The notes beneath the pieces were generated by a model that had not been told where the DNA came from, ran no database searches, and saw only the letters and a list, made by a program, of their open reading frames with translations. Both the position numbers and the translations under genes were made by a program. Below are positions 8,066 to 17,492 of a DNA stretch of 64,000 nt, one piece after another. Location: assembly GCF_010500835.1 (NCBI RefSeq), contig NZ_JAAAMJ010000010.1, positions 89,852 through 153,851 of the forward strand, given 5' to 3'. The stretch comes from Aurantimonas aggregata (lineage in GTDB: Bacteria > Pseudomonadota > Alphaproteobacteria > Rhizobiales > Rhizobiaceae). Position 1 is the stretch's first letter, and each line of letters opens with the position of its first letter.

Positions 8066-8737
8066 ATGCGCATCCTGGTGGTCGAGGACGACCAGACACT
8101 GAACCGCCAGCTGACCGAGGCGCTGGGCGGCGCCGGCTACGTGGTCGACCGCGCCTTCGACGGCGAGGAGGGGCATTTTCTCGGCGACACCGAACCCTAT
8201 GACGCGGTGATCCTCGATGTCGGGCTGCCGGTGATGGACGGCATCAGCGTGCTCGAGCGCTGGCGCCGCGAAGGGCGCGTCATGCCGGTGCTGATCCTAA
8301 CCGCCCGCGACCGCTGGAGCGACAAGGTTGCCGGCATCGATGCCGGCGCCGACGACTACGTGACCAAGCCGTTCCACGTCGAGGAAGTGCTGGCGCGGGT
8401 GCGGGCGCTGATCCGCCGCGCCGCCGGCCATGCCTCATCGGAGATCCATTGCGGGCCGCTGCGACTCGACATGCGCGCCTCGCGCGTGACGCTCGACGGC
8501 ACGCCGCTGAAGCTGACGTCGCACGAATACCGGCTGCTCGACTATCTGATGCACCACCAGGACCAGATCGTCTCGCGCACCGAGCTGATCGAGCATCTCT
8601 ACGACCAGGATTTCGACCGCGACTCCAACACGATCGAGGTGTTCGTCGGCCGGCTGCGCAAGAAGATCGGCATCGACCTGATCGAGACGGTGCGCGGCCA
8701 GGGATACAGGATGCGCGATGCTGAACCGGGCCGGTAG
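8066..8737 (+). CDS. feuP: OmpR-family response regulator, FeuP-like
   Basis: A 223-residue two-domain regulator. The receiver domain spans about 1-115, with acidic pocket VEDD (7-10), phospho-acceptor Asp in AVILDVGLP (about 51) and the Lys of TKPFH. A winged-helix OmpR/PhoB DNA-binding domain follows (about 125-220; SHEYRLLDYL and DRDSNTIEVFVGRLRKK). Its 3' end overlaps the kinase gene by 20 bp. The pair lies upstream of ccmI as I recall feuPQ does in rhizobia, where FeuP controls envelope functions such as cyclic glucan export. The symbol is based on domain type plus context. Confidence 0.75.
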   Translation: MRILVVEDDQTLNRQLTEALGGAGYVVDRAFDGEEGHFLGDTEPYDAVILDVGLPVMDGISVLERWRREGRVMPVLILTARDRWSDKVAGIDAGADDYVTKPFHVEEVLARVRALIRRAAGHASSEIHCGPLRLDMRASRVTLDGTPLKLTSHEYRLLDYLMHHQDQIVSRTELIEHLYDQDFDRDSNTIEVFVGRLRKKIGIDLIETVRGQGYRMRDAEPGR

Positions 8738-10103
8738 GTCCCTCACCGCCCGCGTCATCGTGCTGTCAAGCCTGTGGGCGATGGTGGCGCTCGTTGTCGC
8801 GGGCGGGCTGATCTCCAAGCTCTACGAGCAGACGGCGGCCAGGGGCTTCGAAGAGCTCCTGACGGCGCAGCTCTACAATCTGGTGAACAGCGTCGGCATC
8901 GGCCAGAACGGCTCGCTGTCCGGCTCCCCCGATCTCGGCGATTTGCGCTACGTCCAGCCGCTGTCCGGCTGGTACTGGGAGGTTCTGCCGGCGAGCGAGA
9001 ACACCCGCGGCCGGCTCTCTTCCGGCTCGCTCGGCATCTTGTCGATCCCTGAGGTGCCGACCGCCGAGGCGCCGTTCGACCCGGCCTATCGGCGGACCTA
9101 CGAGATTCCCGGCCTCGACGGCGAGACGCTCAAGGTCCTGGAGACCGAAGTCGTGCTCGACGCGCAGAACCATGCGGCGCGGTTCCGGGTGATGGGCAAT
9201 GCCAGCGTGCTCGCGGCCGACATGGCGCAGTTCGACCGGACCCTCGTGCTCTATCTCGGCGTCGTCGGGCTCGGAACGGTGCTGGTCAACGTGCTCGCCA
9301 TCCTGTTCGGCCTGCGCCCGCTCGGCGAGGTGCGCCGGGCGCTGTCGCGGGTGCGTACCGGCCGGGCGGAGCGGCTGACCGGGCAGTTCCCGAGCGAGAT
9401 CGAGCCGCTGGCGGTCGAATTGAACGCGCTGATCGACAACAACCGCCGCATCGTCGAGCGCTCGCGCACGCAAGTCGGCAATCTCGCCCACTCGCTGAAG
9501 ACGCCGATCGCGGTGCTGGTCAACGAGGCGGAGGCGGTCGGCGGCGAGCGTGGCCGGATCATCGCCGACCAGAGCGAGCGCATGCGCCAGCAGGTCCAGC
9601 ATTATCTCGATCGCGCACGGGTGGCGGCGCAGTCGGAAGGCGCGGTGTTCCGCGCGCCGGTGCAGCCGGTGCTCGAGCGGCTCGCCCGCGTCATCGCCAA
9701 ACTCAATCCGCATCTGGCGCTGACATTCGACGCAGCCGCGCCCCGCGACCTGGTCTTCGCCGGCGAGCAGCAGGATCTGGAGGAAATGGTCGGCAATCTC
9801 CTCGAGAATGCCGGCAAATGGGCGAGGGGCCAGGTGCGGCTGAGCGCCGTCGCATCGTCGCCGGAGCGGCTGGCGATCGTCGTGGAGGACGACGGGCCGG
9901 GCCTCAGCGAGGCCGAGATCGCCGTCGCCACGAAGCGCGGAAGGCGGCTCGACGAGGCTGTGCCAGGCAGCGGGCTCGGCCTTTCCATCGTCTCCGACAT
10001 GGTGGCGGAATATCGCGGGTCGCTCGGCTTCGGCCGCTCGGCGCTGGGCGGATTGCGCGCCGAGATCGCGCTGCCGCGCGCGCTCGGTTCGTTCGCTGCT
10101 TGA
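8718..10103 (+). CDS. feuQ: sensor histidine kinase, FeuQ-like
   Basis: A 461-residue inner-membrane kinase. The first transmembrane helix is at about 12-31, a periplasmic sensor region at about 35-170, and the second helix at about 176-197 (LVLYLGVVGLGTVLVNVLAI). HAMP, dimerisation domain with phospho-His in NLAHSLKTPIAVL, N-box (NLLENAGKW) and G-boxes (VEDDGPGLS, GSGLGLSIV) follow. The first ATG overlaps the regulator gene, implying coupled translation. The small exported protein upstream is a candidate ligand or inhibitor of the periplasmic sensor domain. Confidence 0.8.
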   Translation: MLNRAGRSLTARVIVLSSLWAMVALVVAGGLISKLYEQTAARGFEELLTAQLYNLVNSVGIGQNGSLSGSPDLGDLRYVQPLSGWYWEVLPASENTRGRLSSGSLGILSIPEVPTAEAPFDPAYRRTYEIPGLDGETLKVLETEVVLDAQNHAARFRVMGNASVLAADMAQFDRTLVLYLGVVGLGTVLVNVLAILFGLRPLGEVRRALSRVRTGRAERLTGQFPSEIEPLAVELNALIDNNRRIVERSRTQVGNLAHSLKTPIAVLVNEAEAVGGERGRIIADQSERMRQQVQHYLDRARVAAQSEGAVFRAPVQPVLERLARVIAKLNPHLALTFDAAAPRDLVFAGEQQDLEEMVGNLLENAGKWARGQVRLSAVASSPERLAIVVEDDGPGLSEAEIAVATKRGRRLDEAVPGSGLGLSIVSDMVAEYRGSLGFGRSALGGLRAEIALPRALGSFAA

Positions 10104-10160
10104 CATGACCGGGCGAAGCGACGAACTCCCGTTCAAAGAAGCCGACGTTCCGCCTGCCGA

Positions 10161-10586
10161 ATGTCTTATCGGATGAATGCCATGCGCACCCTGTCGAAGC
10201 TCGCCGTGCCGCTCTTGCTGCTGCCGTTCGCCGGCTGCCTGAGTGGCGGGCTGGGCGGCGGCGGGCTTGGGCCCACCTCGGCCGGCGTCACGGCGCTGGA
10301 CGGTGGCCTGATCGGCCAGGACCAGACGACCGGCACCTGGCCGTCGCAGGCCCGCGCGCGGGCGCTGGAGGCCGAATTCCAGGCGCTGCAGTTCGGGCAG
10401 GCCGGCCAGCCGGTCGCCTGGGCCGTCGAGGGTTTCAGCGGCGAGGTCGTCCCGACGCAGCTCTACCGCGTCGGCTCGCAGGATTGCCGCGGCTATTCGC
10501 ACACCTTCAAGGGCACCGCCCAGCCGACTAAGGCGATCGGGACCGCGTGCAAGACGCAGGAAGGGTTCTGGAAGCCGGTGGCGTGA
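10161..10586 (+). CDS. lipoprotein with 17-kDa surface-antigen-like C-terminus
   Basis: A 141-residue protein with a lipoprotein signal: the hydrophobic stretch LAVPLLLLPFAGC ends in a lipobox Cys (residue 26 from ATG 10161). ATG 10173 or 10182 would give a more usual signal length. A Gly-rich linker follows. The C-terminal 45 residues (CRGYSHTF.......AIGTACKTQEGFW) match the pattern of the Rickettsia 17-kDa surface antigen family seen in many alphaproteobacterial lipoproteins. It is probably anchored in the outer membrane; function is unknown. Confidence 0.7.
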   Translation: MSYRMNAMRTLSKLAVPLLLLPFAGCLSGGLGGGGLGPTSAGVTALDGGLIGQDQTTGTWPSQARARALEAEFQALQFGQAGQPVAWAVEGFSGEVVPTQLYRVGSQDCRGYSHTFKGTAQPTKAIGTACKTQEGFWKPVA

Positions 10587-10623
10587 GGGTGGGGAGCCCG
10601 CGACTCGACGGCGCGTCTCTCGA

Positions 10624-10652
10624 TTGACAAGATACGTAACTTACGTATCTTC
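10624..10652 (+). promoter_or_regulatory. toxin-antitoxin promoter with 23-bp palindromic operator
   Basis: TTGACA (10624-10629) and a weak -10 ATCTTC (10647-10652) are 17 bp apart. A perfect palindrome, AAGATACGTAA-C-TTACGTATCTT (10629-10651), fills the spacer and is well placed for autorepression by the antitoxin. The predicted transcription start falls at or very near the toxin ATG at 10659, so the mRNA may be leaderless. Confidence 0.65.
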
Positions 10653-10658
10653 TTGGGC

Positions 10659-11021
10659 ATGCACACGGTCTGCCTGACACCCGCATTCGACCGCGCGGCT
10701 CGGTTGGCGGGTATGAGCGAAAGCGAGATCAACGATCTCGTCGACTACCTGGCCGAGAACCCGGCCGCCGGCGACGAGATGAAGGGCACGGGCGGGTGTC
10801 GAAAGCTCCGCGTGGCGGGTCGCGGAAAAGGCAAGAGCGGCGGCTATCGTACCATCACCTTCTATTCCGGTGAGGCAGTTCCCGTCTTCCTCATCACGGT
10901 GTTCTCGAAAGGCGAGCGTGCCAGCCTGACTGCCGGCGAGAGGAACAAGCTCAAAGCGATGTCAGCCGTGCTGGTCGACGCTTACAGGCAACGTTTGACG
11001 AAGATGGGTGAGGAGCGATGA
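10659..11021 (+). CDS. RelE/HigB-type toxin of a type II toxin-antitoxin system
   Basis: A 120-residue protein from ATG 10659; TTG 10653 is possible. The sequence (FDRAARLAGMSESEINDLVD, then GCRKLRVAGRGKGKSGGYRTI and VFLITVFSKGERASLTAGE) fits the RelE/ParE superfamily RelE/HigB2 group, ribosome-dependent mRNA interferases. The usual basic patch (KLRVAGRGKGKSGGYR) is intact. It overlaps the antitoxin gene by 4 bp (ATGA), giving a toxin-first operon. No Shine-Dalgarno is visible before the ATG, in line with leaderless or weak translation. Confidence 0.82.
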   Translation: MHTVCLTPAFDRAARLAGMSESEINDLVDYLAENPAAGDEMKGTGGCRKLRVAGRGKGKSGGYRTITFYSGEAVPVFLITVFSKGERASLTAGERNKLKAMSAVLVDAYRQRLTKMGEER

Positions 11022-11329
11022 GCAAGGCGGCTTTCGACAAGATCGCAGAAGGTCTGGGCGAAGCGATTGAGATCGCGCGCGGCGACCTGGATCCCGTGAA
11101 GCTTCATGTCCCTTCCGAACTCGACGTCCGGGACATGCGCCAGCGGCTGGGAATGTCGCAAGATGCCTTCGCGTCGGCCTTCGGGTTCACCATCAACCAG
11201 ATCCGCGAGTGGGAACAGGGACGGGCGCGGCCGCTTGGCGGGGTCCGCGCCTATCTGATGCTGATCGAGCGTTCTCCGGAAAGCATTCTCGCGCTGCTTC
11301 AGGATGCCGGGGCGCACAAAGCGGCCTAA
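11018..11329 (+). CDS. helix-turn-helix antitoxin (HigA/NadS-like)
   Basis: A 103-residue partner of the preceding toxin. The C-terminal half carries an Xre-type helix-turn-helix (DVRDMRQRLGMSQDAFASAF then INQIREWEQGRARP), and the N-terminal part is the presumed toxin-binding segment. It is translated from the ATGA overlap. It should bind the palindrome at 10629-10651 to repress the operon (inference from other toxin-antitoxin pairs). Confidence 0.82.
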   Translation: MSKAAFDKIAEGLGEAIEIARGDLDPVKLHVPSELDVRDMRQRLGMSQDAFASAFGFTINQIREWEQGRARPLGGVRAYLMLIERSPESILALLQDAGAHKAA

Positions 11330-11543
11330 GGAACTTGTCCCTTCGAGGCTGTCGGAGCGACAGCACGGGCTCCATGCTCTCCCCACCTGCGGAATCTACC
11401 TAGCCGTTTTCCCTTTGAATTGAATGGGCAGGCAGCGCCGGCTCTGATAGAGGCTCGCGGCGTCTTGCAGTGAAACTGCGGGGCGCGACGCGCGGCCTCC
11501 CGGGCCTGTTCCGCTTCGCTCCCGCTGTTCGTATAAGGGTGGC

Positions 11544-12722
11544 ATGGTTTTCTGGTTTGTCGCAGCCGGCATGACGGCTGCCGCGACGCTCATCGCCTTG
11601 TGGCCGCTGTTCGCCGACGGGCCGCGCCGGGTCGCTTCCCGCGCCGAGCACGACGTCGAAGTCTATGCCGCCCAGTTGCGCGAGTTGGACGCCGACGTCG
11701 AGCGGGGCACGATGCCGGCCGCCGAGGCGGCGACGGCGCGGGCCGAGATCGGGCGCCGGCTGCTGCGCGCCGACGGCAAGGCCAGGCTCGCCGTCGAGGG
11801 CGGGGCACGCGGCTGGCAGCGGCGCGGCGCCATGGCGACGGTGGTCGCGGTCGTGGCGCTGGTGCCGCTGACCTCGGCGGGCCTCTATTATCTCTACGGC
11901 GCCCCCGGCCTTCCCGACCTGCCGCTGGCCTCGCGCCAGGGCGAGAGCCAGACCCCTGACCCCGATATCGGCCAGATGGTCGCGGCGGCCGAGGAGCGGC
12001 TGCGCACCGAACCGGACGACGGCCAGGGCTGGGACGTGCTGGCGCCGATCTATCTGCGCATGGAGCGGCCGCAGGAAGCCGCCGAAGCCTTCCGCCAGGC
12101 GATCCGCCTGCTCGGCGCCTCGGCGCCGCGCGAAGCGGGCCTCGGCGAGGCATTGACCCAGCTGGCCGACGGCGAGGTCACCGAAGAGGCGCGGGCGGCG
12201 TTCGAGCGGTCGCTGACGATCAATCCGGCGTTCCTGCCGGCGCGGTTCTTCCTGGCGCTCGACCTGTCGCAGGAAGATCGTTACGAGGAAGCCGGGGTCG
12301 CCTGGGCGCAGCTGGTCGAGATGAGCCCGCCCAACGCGCCGTGGATGCAGATCGCCAACGCGGCTCTGGCCGATGCCCGCCAGAACAGCGGCGCCCCGGC
12401 GCCGACAGCTGAAGCCGGGGCGGCTGCGCCGGGACCGACCGCCGCGGATGTGGAAGCCGCGAGCGCGATGGAAGAGACCGATCGCCAGGCGATGATCCGG
12501 GGCATGGTGGGGCAGCTTGCCGCGCGGCTGGAGACCCAGCCCAACGACGTCGAAGGATGGAAGCGGCTGATCCATTCCTATAGGGTGCTGGGCGAGGACG
12601 ACCGGGCGAGCGAAGCATATCAGACCGCCTCGCGCTCCTTTGCCGCGGACTCGGCCGCCGGCCGGGAAATCGCCGCATTGGGAGCGGAACTCGGCCTTGT
12701 CGCTGAGGAGACGCAGCCATGA
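11544..12722 (+). CDS. ccmI: cytochrome c maturation protein CcmI (CycH)
   Basis: A 392-residue inner-membrane protein. The N-terminal helix (MVFWFVAAGMTAAATLIALW) is followed by a cytoplasmic loop with the R.EHDVEVY..QL.ELD.D motif of CcmI-1, a second helix at about 95-117, and a periplasmic TPR-rich region (about 130-392; WDVLAPIYLRM, GWKRLIHSYRVLG). CcmI holds apocytochrome c and presents it to the CcmF/CcmH haem lyase. It heads a tightly packed operon and overlaps ccmE by 4 bp. Confidence 0.92.
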   Translation: MVFWFVAAGMTAAATLIALWPLFADGPRRVASRAEHDVEVYAAQLRELDADVERGTMPAAEAATARAEIGRRLLRADGKARLAVEGGARGWQRRGAMATVVAVVALVPLTSAGLYYLYGAPGLPDLPLASRQGESQTPDPDIGQMVAAAEERLRTEPDDGQGWDVLAPIYLRMERPQEAAEAFRQAIRLLGASAPREAGLGEALTQLADGEVTEEARAAFERSLTINPAFLPARFFLALDLSQEDRYEEAGVAWAQLVEMSPPNAPWMQIANAALADARQNSGAPAPTAEAGAAAPGPTAADVEAASAMEETDRQAMIRGMVGQLAARLETQPNDVEGWKRLIHSYRVLGEDDRASEAYQTASRSFAADSAAGREIAALGAELGLVAEETQP

Positions 12723-13210
12723 CCCGTAAAGCCAAGCGCCTGAGTTCGATCGTCGCCATCCTGGTCGTCATCGGCGCTGCGGCGGGCCTGGTGCTGACGG
12801 CCCTGTCGGACAGCGTCGCCTTCTTCAATTCGCCGAGCGACATCGTCGCCAATGCGCCGGCGGCGACGCAGCGCATCCGGCTGGGCGGCATCGTCGAGGA
12901 AGGGTCGGTCGTCCGCGACGGAACGAAGCACGTCACCTTCCGCGTCACCGACACGCTGGAAAGCGTGCCCGTCGCCTATACCGGCCTCCTGCCGGACCTC
13001 TTCCGCGAGGGGCAGGGGGTCGTCACCGAAGGCCTGCTGGGGCCCGATCGCGTCTTCATGGCCGACACGGTGCTCGCCAAGCACGACGAGAACTACATGC
13101 CGAAGGAAGTCGTCGACGATTTGAAGGCGCGCGGCCTCTGGGAGGACGGCAAGGGCATGGTCAAGCCCGACGCGACGCCGGTCGCGATGGATTCCGGAGC
13201 CGGCTCATGA
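12719..13210 (+). CDS. ccmE: haem chaperone CcmE (CycJ)
   Basis: A 163-residue periplasmic haem chaperone anchored by one N-terminal helix (about 9-30) with an OB-fold domain. The haem-binding His is His122 in [10 protein letters not shown], which matches the family HxxxY signature. It receives haem from CcmC and passes it to CcmF. It overlaps ccmI and ccmF by 4 bp each (ATGA). Confidence 0.95.
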   Translation: MTRKAKRLSSIVAILVVIGAAAGLVLTALSDSVAFFNSPSDIVANAPAATQRIRLGGIVEEGSVVRDGTKHVTFRVTDTLESVPVAYTGLLPDLFREGQGVVTEGLLGPDRVFMADTVLAKHDENYMPKEVVDDLKARGLWEDGKGMVKPDATPVAMDSGAGS

Positions 13211-15189
13211 TCGTCGAGATCGGCCATTACGCGCTCATCCTGGCGCTGTCGCTGTCGCTGCTGCAGTCGGTGCTGCCGGCGATCGGCGCGCGCACCGGCG
13301 ATGCGCGGCTGATGGAGACCGGCCCGCTGACGGCGACCGCCTCCTTCGTGCTGCTCGCCATCTCGTTCTCGGCGCTGACCGCCGCCTACGTGATGTCCGA
13401 CTTCTCGGTGCTCAACGTCTTCCAGAATTCGCACTCGCTGAAGCCGATGCTCTACAAGATCACCGGCGTCTGGGGGAACCACGAGGGCTCGATGCTCCTC
13501 TGGGTGCTGATCCTGGTGTTCTTCGGCGCGCTGGTGGCGCTGTTCGGCCGCGACCTGCCGGCCAGCCTGAAGGCCAATGTCCTCGCGGTGCAGGCCTGGA
13601 TCACGACGGCCTTCCTGCTGTTCATCCTGATCACCTCCAACCCGTTCACGCGGCTGGTGCCGGCGCCGATGGAGGGACAGGACCTCAATCCGATCCTCCA
13701 GGACATCGGCCTCGCGATCCATCCGCCGCTGCTCTATCTCGGCTATGTCGGCTTCTCGGTGGCGTTTTCCTTCGCCGTCGCCGCGCTGATCGACGGGCGT
13801 ATCGACGCCGCCTGGGCCCGCTGGGTGCGGCCCTGGACGCTGGCGGCCTGGATCTTCCTGACGGCCGGCATCTCGATGGGCTCCTACTGGGCCTATTACG
13901 AGCTCGGCTGGGGCGGCTGGTGGTTCTGGGATCCGGTCGAGAACGCCTCGTTCATGCCGTGGCTGTCGGGCACCGCGCTGCTCCACTCGGCGCTGGTGAT
14001 GGAAAAGCGCTCGGCGCTGAAGATCTGGACGATCCTGCTCGCCATCCTGACCTTCTCGCTATCGCTGCTCGGCACGTTCCTGGTGCGCTCAGGCGTCCTC
14101 ACTTCGGTCCACGCCTTCGCCGTCGATCCGGAACGCGGCGTGTTCATCCTGGGAATCCTCTGCATCTTCATCGGCGGCTCGCTGGCGCTCTTCGCCTTCC
14201 GCGCCGCGTCGCTGGAGTCCGGCGGTCTGTTCGCGCCGATCAGCCGCGAGGGCGCGCTGGTGCTGAACAACCTCTTCTTGACCACGGCTGCCGCGACAGT
14301 GCTGATCGGCACGCTCTATCCGCTGCTGCTCGAGGTCGTCACCGGCGAGAAGATTTCCGTCGGTGCGCCGTTCTTCGACCTGACCTTCGGCCCGCTGATG
14401 GTGCCGCTGCTGCTCGCCGTGCCGTTCGGGCCGCTGCTCGCCTGGAAGCGCGGCGACCTTCTGGCCGCGGCGCAGCGGCTCTATGTCGCCGTCGGCGCGG
14501 CGATGCTCGCCATCTTCGCGACCGTCGCGGCCAACTCCGGCGGCGAGATCCTTGCCGCGCTCGGCTTCGGCCTGGCGGTCTGGCTGCTCGTCGGCAGCCT
14601 GGTCGATCTCGTCGGTCGGGCGAATTTCGGCAAGGTCGGCTTCCGTGTCGGCCTGTCGCGCCTGCGCGGCCTGCCGCGCTCGGCCTTCGGCACGGCGCTG
14701 GCGCATTTCGGTCTGGGCGTGACGGTGCTCGGCATCGTCGCCACCACGGCCTTCGAGACCGAGACGGTGACCACGATGGTGCCGGGCCAGAGCGTCGACG
14801 CTGGCGGCTATTCGGTGCAGTTCGACGGCATCGTGGCGCGGACCGGGCCGAACTACCAGGAGCAGGTCGGCACGTTCACGCTGCGGCGGGACGGGGTGGA
14901 CGCGGGGTCGATGGAAAGCGCCAAGCGCTTCTACCCGGCGCGGCAGATGCCGACGACCGAGGCGGGGATCACCACGACCTGGTTCTCGCAGCTCTACATC
15001 TCGCTCGGCGATCCGGCTCCGGACGGCGGCACGGTCGTGCGGATCTGGTGGAAGCCGCTGATCACGCTGATCTGGATCGGCACGATTTTCATGGCCGTCG
15101 GCGGCATGGTCTCGCTCGCCGATCGCCGGCTGCGGGTCGGCGCGCCGGCCCGTGGCCGCGGCCGCAAGCTCGCGGAGGCGTCGGCCTGA
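13207..15189 (+). CDS. ccmF: haem lyase subunit CcmF (CycK)
   Basis: A 660-residue polytopic membrane protein of the haem handling family. The tryptophan-rich WWD motif [18 protein letters not shown] lies near residue 235. Conserved His-containing segments such as [10 protein letters not shown] (about 94) and [11 protein letters not shown] (about 171) are present, and the C-terminus ends in a large periplasmic loop plus a final helix. It joins reduced haem to apocytochrome CxxCH motifs with CcmH and CcmI. The stop of ccmF overlaps the ATG of ccmH by one base. ccmABCDG are not in the window. Confidence 0.95.
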   Translation: MIVEIGHYALILALSLSLLQSVLPAIGARTGDARLMETGPLTATASFVLLAISFSALTAAYVMSDFSVLNVFQNSHSLKPMLYKITGVWGNHEGSMLLWVLILVFFGALVALFGRDLPASLKANVLAVQAWITTAFLLFILITSNPFTRLVPAPMEGQDLNPILQDIGLAIHPPLLYLGYVGFSVAFSFAVAALIDGRIDAAWARWVRPWTLAAWIFLTAGISMGSYWAYYELGWGGWWFWDPVENASFMPWLSGTALLHSALVMEKRSALKIWTILLAILTFSLSLLGTFLVRSGVLTSVHAFAVDPERGVFILGILCIFIGGSLALFAFRAASLESGGLFAPISREGALVLNNLFLTTAAATVLIGTLYPLLLEVVTGEKISVGAPFFDLTFGPLMVPLLLAVPFGPLLAWKRGDLLAAAQRLYVAVGAAMLAIFATVAANSGGEILAALGFGLAVWLLVGSLVDLVGRANFGKVGFRVGLSRLRGLPRSAFGTALAHFGLGVTVLGIVATTAFETETVTTMVPGQSVDAGGYSVQFDGIVARTGPNYQEQVGTFTLRRDGVDAGSMESAKRFYPARQMPTTEAGITTTWFSQLYISLGDPAPDGGTVVRIWWKPLITLIWIGTIFMAVGGMVSLADRRLRVGAPARGRGRKLAEASA

Positions 15190-15674
15190 TGCCGCGCCTG
15201 CGCCGTCTCCTCGCTGCCGTCGCCCTGGCGTTGATGCTGCTGCCCGGCGCGCCGATGCCCGCCGCCTTCGCCGTCCAGCCCGACGAGGTGCTGGCCGACC
15301 CGGCGCTGGAATCGCGCGCCCGGGACCTGTCGGCTGGGCTCAGATGCCTCGTCTGCCAGAACCAGTCGATCGACGATTCCGATGCCGAGCTCGCCAAGGA
15401 CCTGCGGGTACTGGTGCGCCAGCGGCTCGTTGCCGGCGACACCGATGCCGAGGTCATCGACTATCTCGTCTCGCGCTACGGCGCCTTCGTGCTGCTGAAG
15501 CCGCGCTTCGAGTGGGGTACCCTGGCACTGTGGGGCGCGCCCGTAGTCGTGCTCTTGGGCGGCATCGCCTTTGCCGTGTTCAGCGTCCGGCAGCGCCGGC
15601 GCGAGAGCGCCACGGCGGCGCTGTCGGCAGAGGAAGAGGCGGCGCTCGACGAACTGGTCCGGCGGCCGAACTGA
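15189..15674 (+). CDS. ccmH: cytochrome c maturation protein CcmH (CycL)
   Basis: A 161-residue thiol-redox protein with a signal peptide (residues about 1-28, ending AAFA). It has the active [11 protein letters not shown] motif (two Cys) and a C-terminal transmembrane helix (about 107-128) with a short cytoplasmic tail. It reduces the apocytochrome CxxCH cysteines before haem attachment. As the last gene of ccmIEFH it starts in a TGATG overlap with ccmF. Confidence 0.94.
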   Translation: MPRLRRLLAAVALALMLLPGAPMPAAFAVQPDEVLADPALESRARDLSAGLRCLVCQNQSIDDSDAELAKDLRVLVRQRLVAGDTDAEVIDYLVSRYGAFVLLKPRFEWGTLALWGAPVVVLLGGIAFAVFSVRQRRRESATAALSAEEEAALDELVRRPN

Positions 15675-15834
15675 CACGCGGCGCTGGCGTCGATCAGCTC
15701 CGCGAACCTTACGAACAATTCACCCGGCCGAAAAGCTCCGGTAATCCCGGCATCCCTATTTTCCCCGTCATCAGCCGCTATCCGCAATCCGAGCGGACCA
15801 GCCGCGGACGAATTCAACGGAAAAAGGGTCTCCG

Positions 15835-17361
15835 ATGCGAAACCAAGTCAACAGCAAGAAGACACGCCGGGGCATGCTGGCAGGCGTCCTCGCCGCCGGC
15901 GTTGCCGGGTCGGTCCTGGTCGGCGGGATGGTCAGCAACACCGCGCCGGTTCTTGCCGAGCCGGTGAAGGTCGAAGCGCCGGTCGAGAACTTCGGCTTTG
16001 CCGACGTCGTCGAGAAGGTCTCGCCGGCCGTCGTGTCGGTGCGCGTCACCCAGGACATCGCCCCGGCCGCCGATCGCCGCAGCGAGATGACGACGCCGTT
16101 CGACAACCTGCCGGAAGATCACCCGCTGCGCCGCTTCTTCGACGTGCCGGGCGGGCCCGGCGGCCCTGGCGGGCCTGGCATCAACCCGCGTCGCGAGCCG
16201 CGCAACGCCATGGGCCAGGGCTCGGGCTTCTTCATCTCCGACGACGGCTACGTGGTGACCAACAACCATGTCGTCGAGGGCGGCAGCAAGTACACGGTGG
16301 TCATGGATGACGGCACCGAGTTCGACGCTAAGCTGATCGGCACCGACCCCCGCACCGACCTCGCGCTGCTGAAGATCGACGATGCGGCCCGGACCTTCAC
16401 CTATGTCGAGTTCGACAGCGACGACGCGGTGCGCGTCGGCGAATGGGTCGTTGCCGTCGGCAATCCCTTCGGCCTCGGCGGCTCCGTGACGGCCGGCATC
16501 GTCTCGGCGCGTGGCCGTGACATCGGCGCCGGCCCGTACGACGATTTCCTGCAGATCGATGCGGCGGTCAACCGCGGCAATTCCGGCGGCCCGGCCTTCA
16601 ACCTCAACGGCGAGGTCATCGGCGTCAACACAGCGATCTTCTCGCCGTCGGGCGGCAATGTCGGCATCGCCTTCGCCATCCCGGCCTCGGTCGCCAAGGA
16701 CGTCATCCAGTCGCTGCGCGAGAACGGTAATGTCGATCGTGGCTGGCTCGGCGTGCAGATCGGACCGGTGACCGACGACATCGCCGAGGCGGTCGGCCTT
16801 GCCGACGATCAGGGCGCCATCGTCACGCTTCCGGAGACCGAGACCCCGGCCTCCAAGGCCGGCATCCAGACCGGCGACGTCATCACCGCGGTGAATGGCG
16901 AAACCGTCGAGGGTCCGCGCGAATTGTCGCGCAAGGTCGCCGACTTCCGGCCGAACACCGAGGTCGACATCACGGTCTGGCGCGATGGCGAGGCGCAGGA
17001 CATCGCGGTCACGCTCGGCAATCTCGCCAGCCTCGACGAGGCGGCCTCGGCCGAGAATTCGGGTGCGCCGCGGCCCTCGGTCGACCCGTCGTCGCTGTCG
17101 GGCTACGGCCTGACGCTGACGCCGTCGGAAGACGGCGCCGGCGTGGTGGTGACGGATGTCGACCCTGACTCGACCGCGGCCGACCGTGGCGTCCAGCCCG
17201 GCGACGTGATCATCGCGGTCAACGGCAAGCAGGTCACCAGCCAGAGCGAGGTTCGCGACGCGATTTCGGAAGCGTCGGAAGCCGGCCGCAAGGCGGCGCT
17301 GTTCCAGCTGCGCACCGGCGACCAGAACCGCTTCGTGGCGCTGCCGATCACCGAGGGCTGA
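15835..17361 (+). CDS. degP: periplasmic serine protease/chaperone DegP (HtrA, Do family)
   Basis: A 508-residue protein with a signal region at about 14-40. The trypsin-like domain has the catalytic triad His in VTNNHVVEGG, Asp in TDLALLKI and Ser in NRGNSGGPAF. Two PDZ domains follow (about 300-390 and 415-505). A Gly-Pro repeat (GGPGGPGGPG) sits in the LA-loop region. It degrades or refolds damaged envelope proteins. It follows ccmH and precedes a two-component pair that may sense envelope stress. Confidence 0.93.
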   Translation: MRNQVNSKKTRRGMLAGVLAAGVAGSVLVGGMVSNTAPVLAEPVKVEAPVENFGFADVVEKVSPAVVSVRVTQDIAPAADRRSEMTTPFDNLPEDHPLRRFFDVPGGPGGPGGPGINPRREPRNAMGQGSGFFISDDGYVVTNNHVVEGGSKYTVVMDDGTEFDAKLIGTDPRTDLALLKIDDAARTFTYVEFDSDDAVRVGEWVVAVGNPFGLGGSVTAGIVSARGRDIGAGPYDDFLQIDAAVNRGNSGGPAFNLNGEVIGVNTAIFSPSGGNVGIAFAIPASVAKDVIQSLRENGNVDRGWLGVQIGPVTDDIAEAVGLADDQGAIVTLPETETPASKAGIQTGDVITAVNGETVEGPRELSRKVADFRPNTEVDITVWRDGEAQDIAVTLGNLASLDEAASAENSGAPRPSVDPSSLSGYGLTLTPSEDGAGVVVTDVDPDSTAADRGVQPGDVIIAVNGKQVTSQSEVRDAISEASEAGRKAALFQLRTGDQNRFVALPITEG

Positions 17362-17405
17362 CAGCGAAAGGGGACGGGGCCTCTCGGGGCCTCGTCCGAC
17401 CGGCG

Positions 17406-17462
17406 GGCGGCGGCGCCGGCGACCCGGAAACGGGACGCTTCGGCACCGCCGCCTTTTCTTTT
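17406..17462 (+). terminator. intrinsic terminator after degP
   Basis: GGCGGCGG (17406-17413) can pair with CCGCCGCC (17446-17453) around a structured GC-rich loop and is followed by TTTTCTTTT (17454-17462). Confidence 0.55.
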
Positions 17463-17492
17463 GGGTTCAATCGACGACATAAGGAAGCGGAC

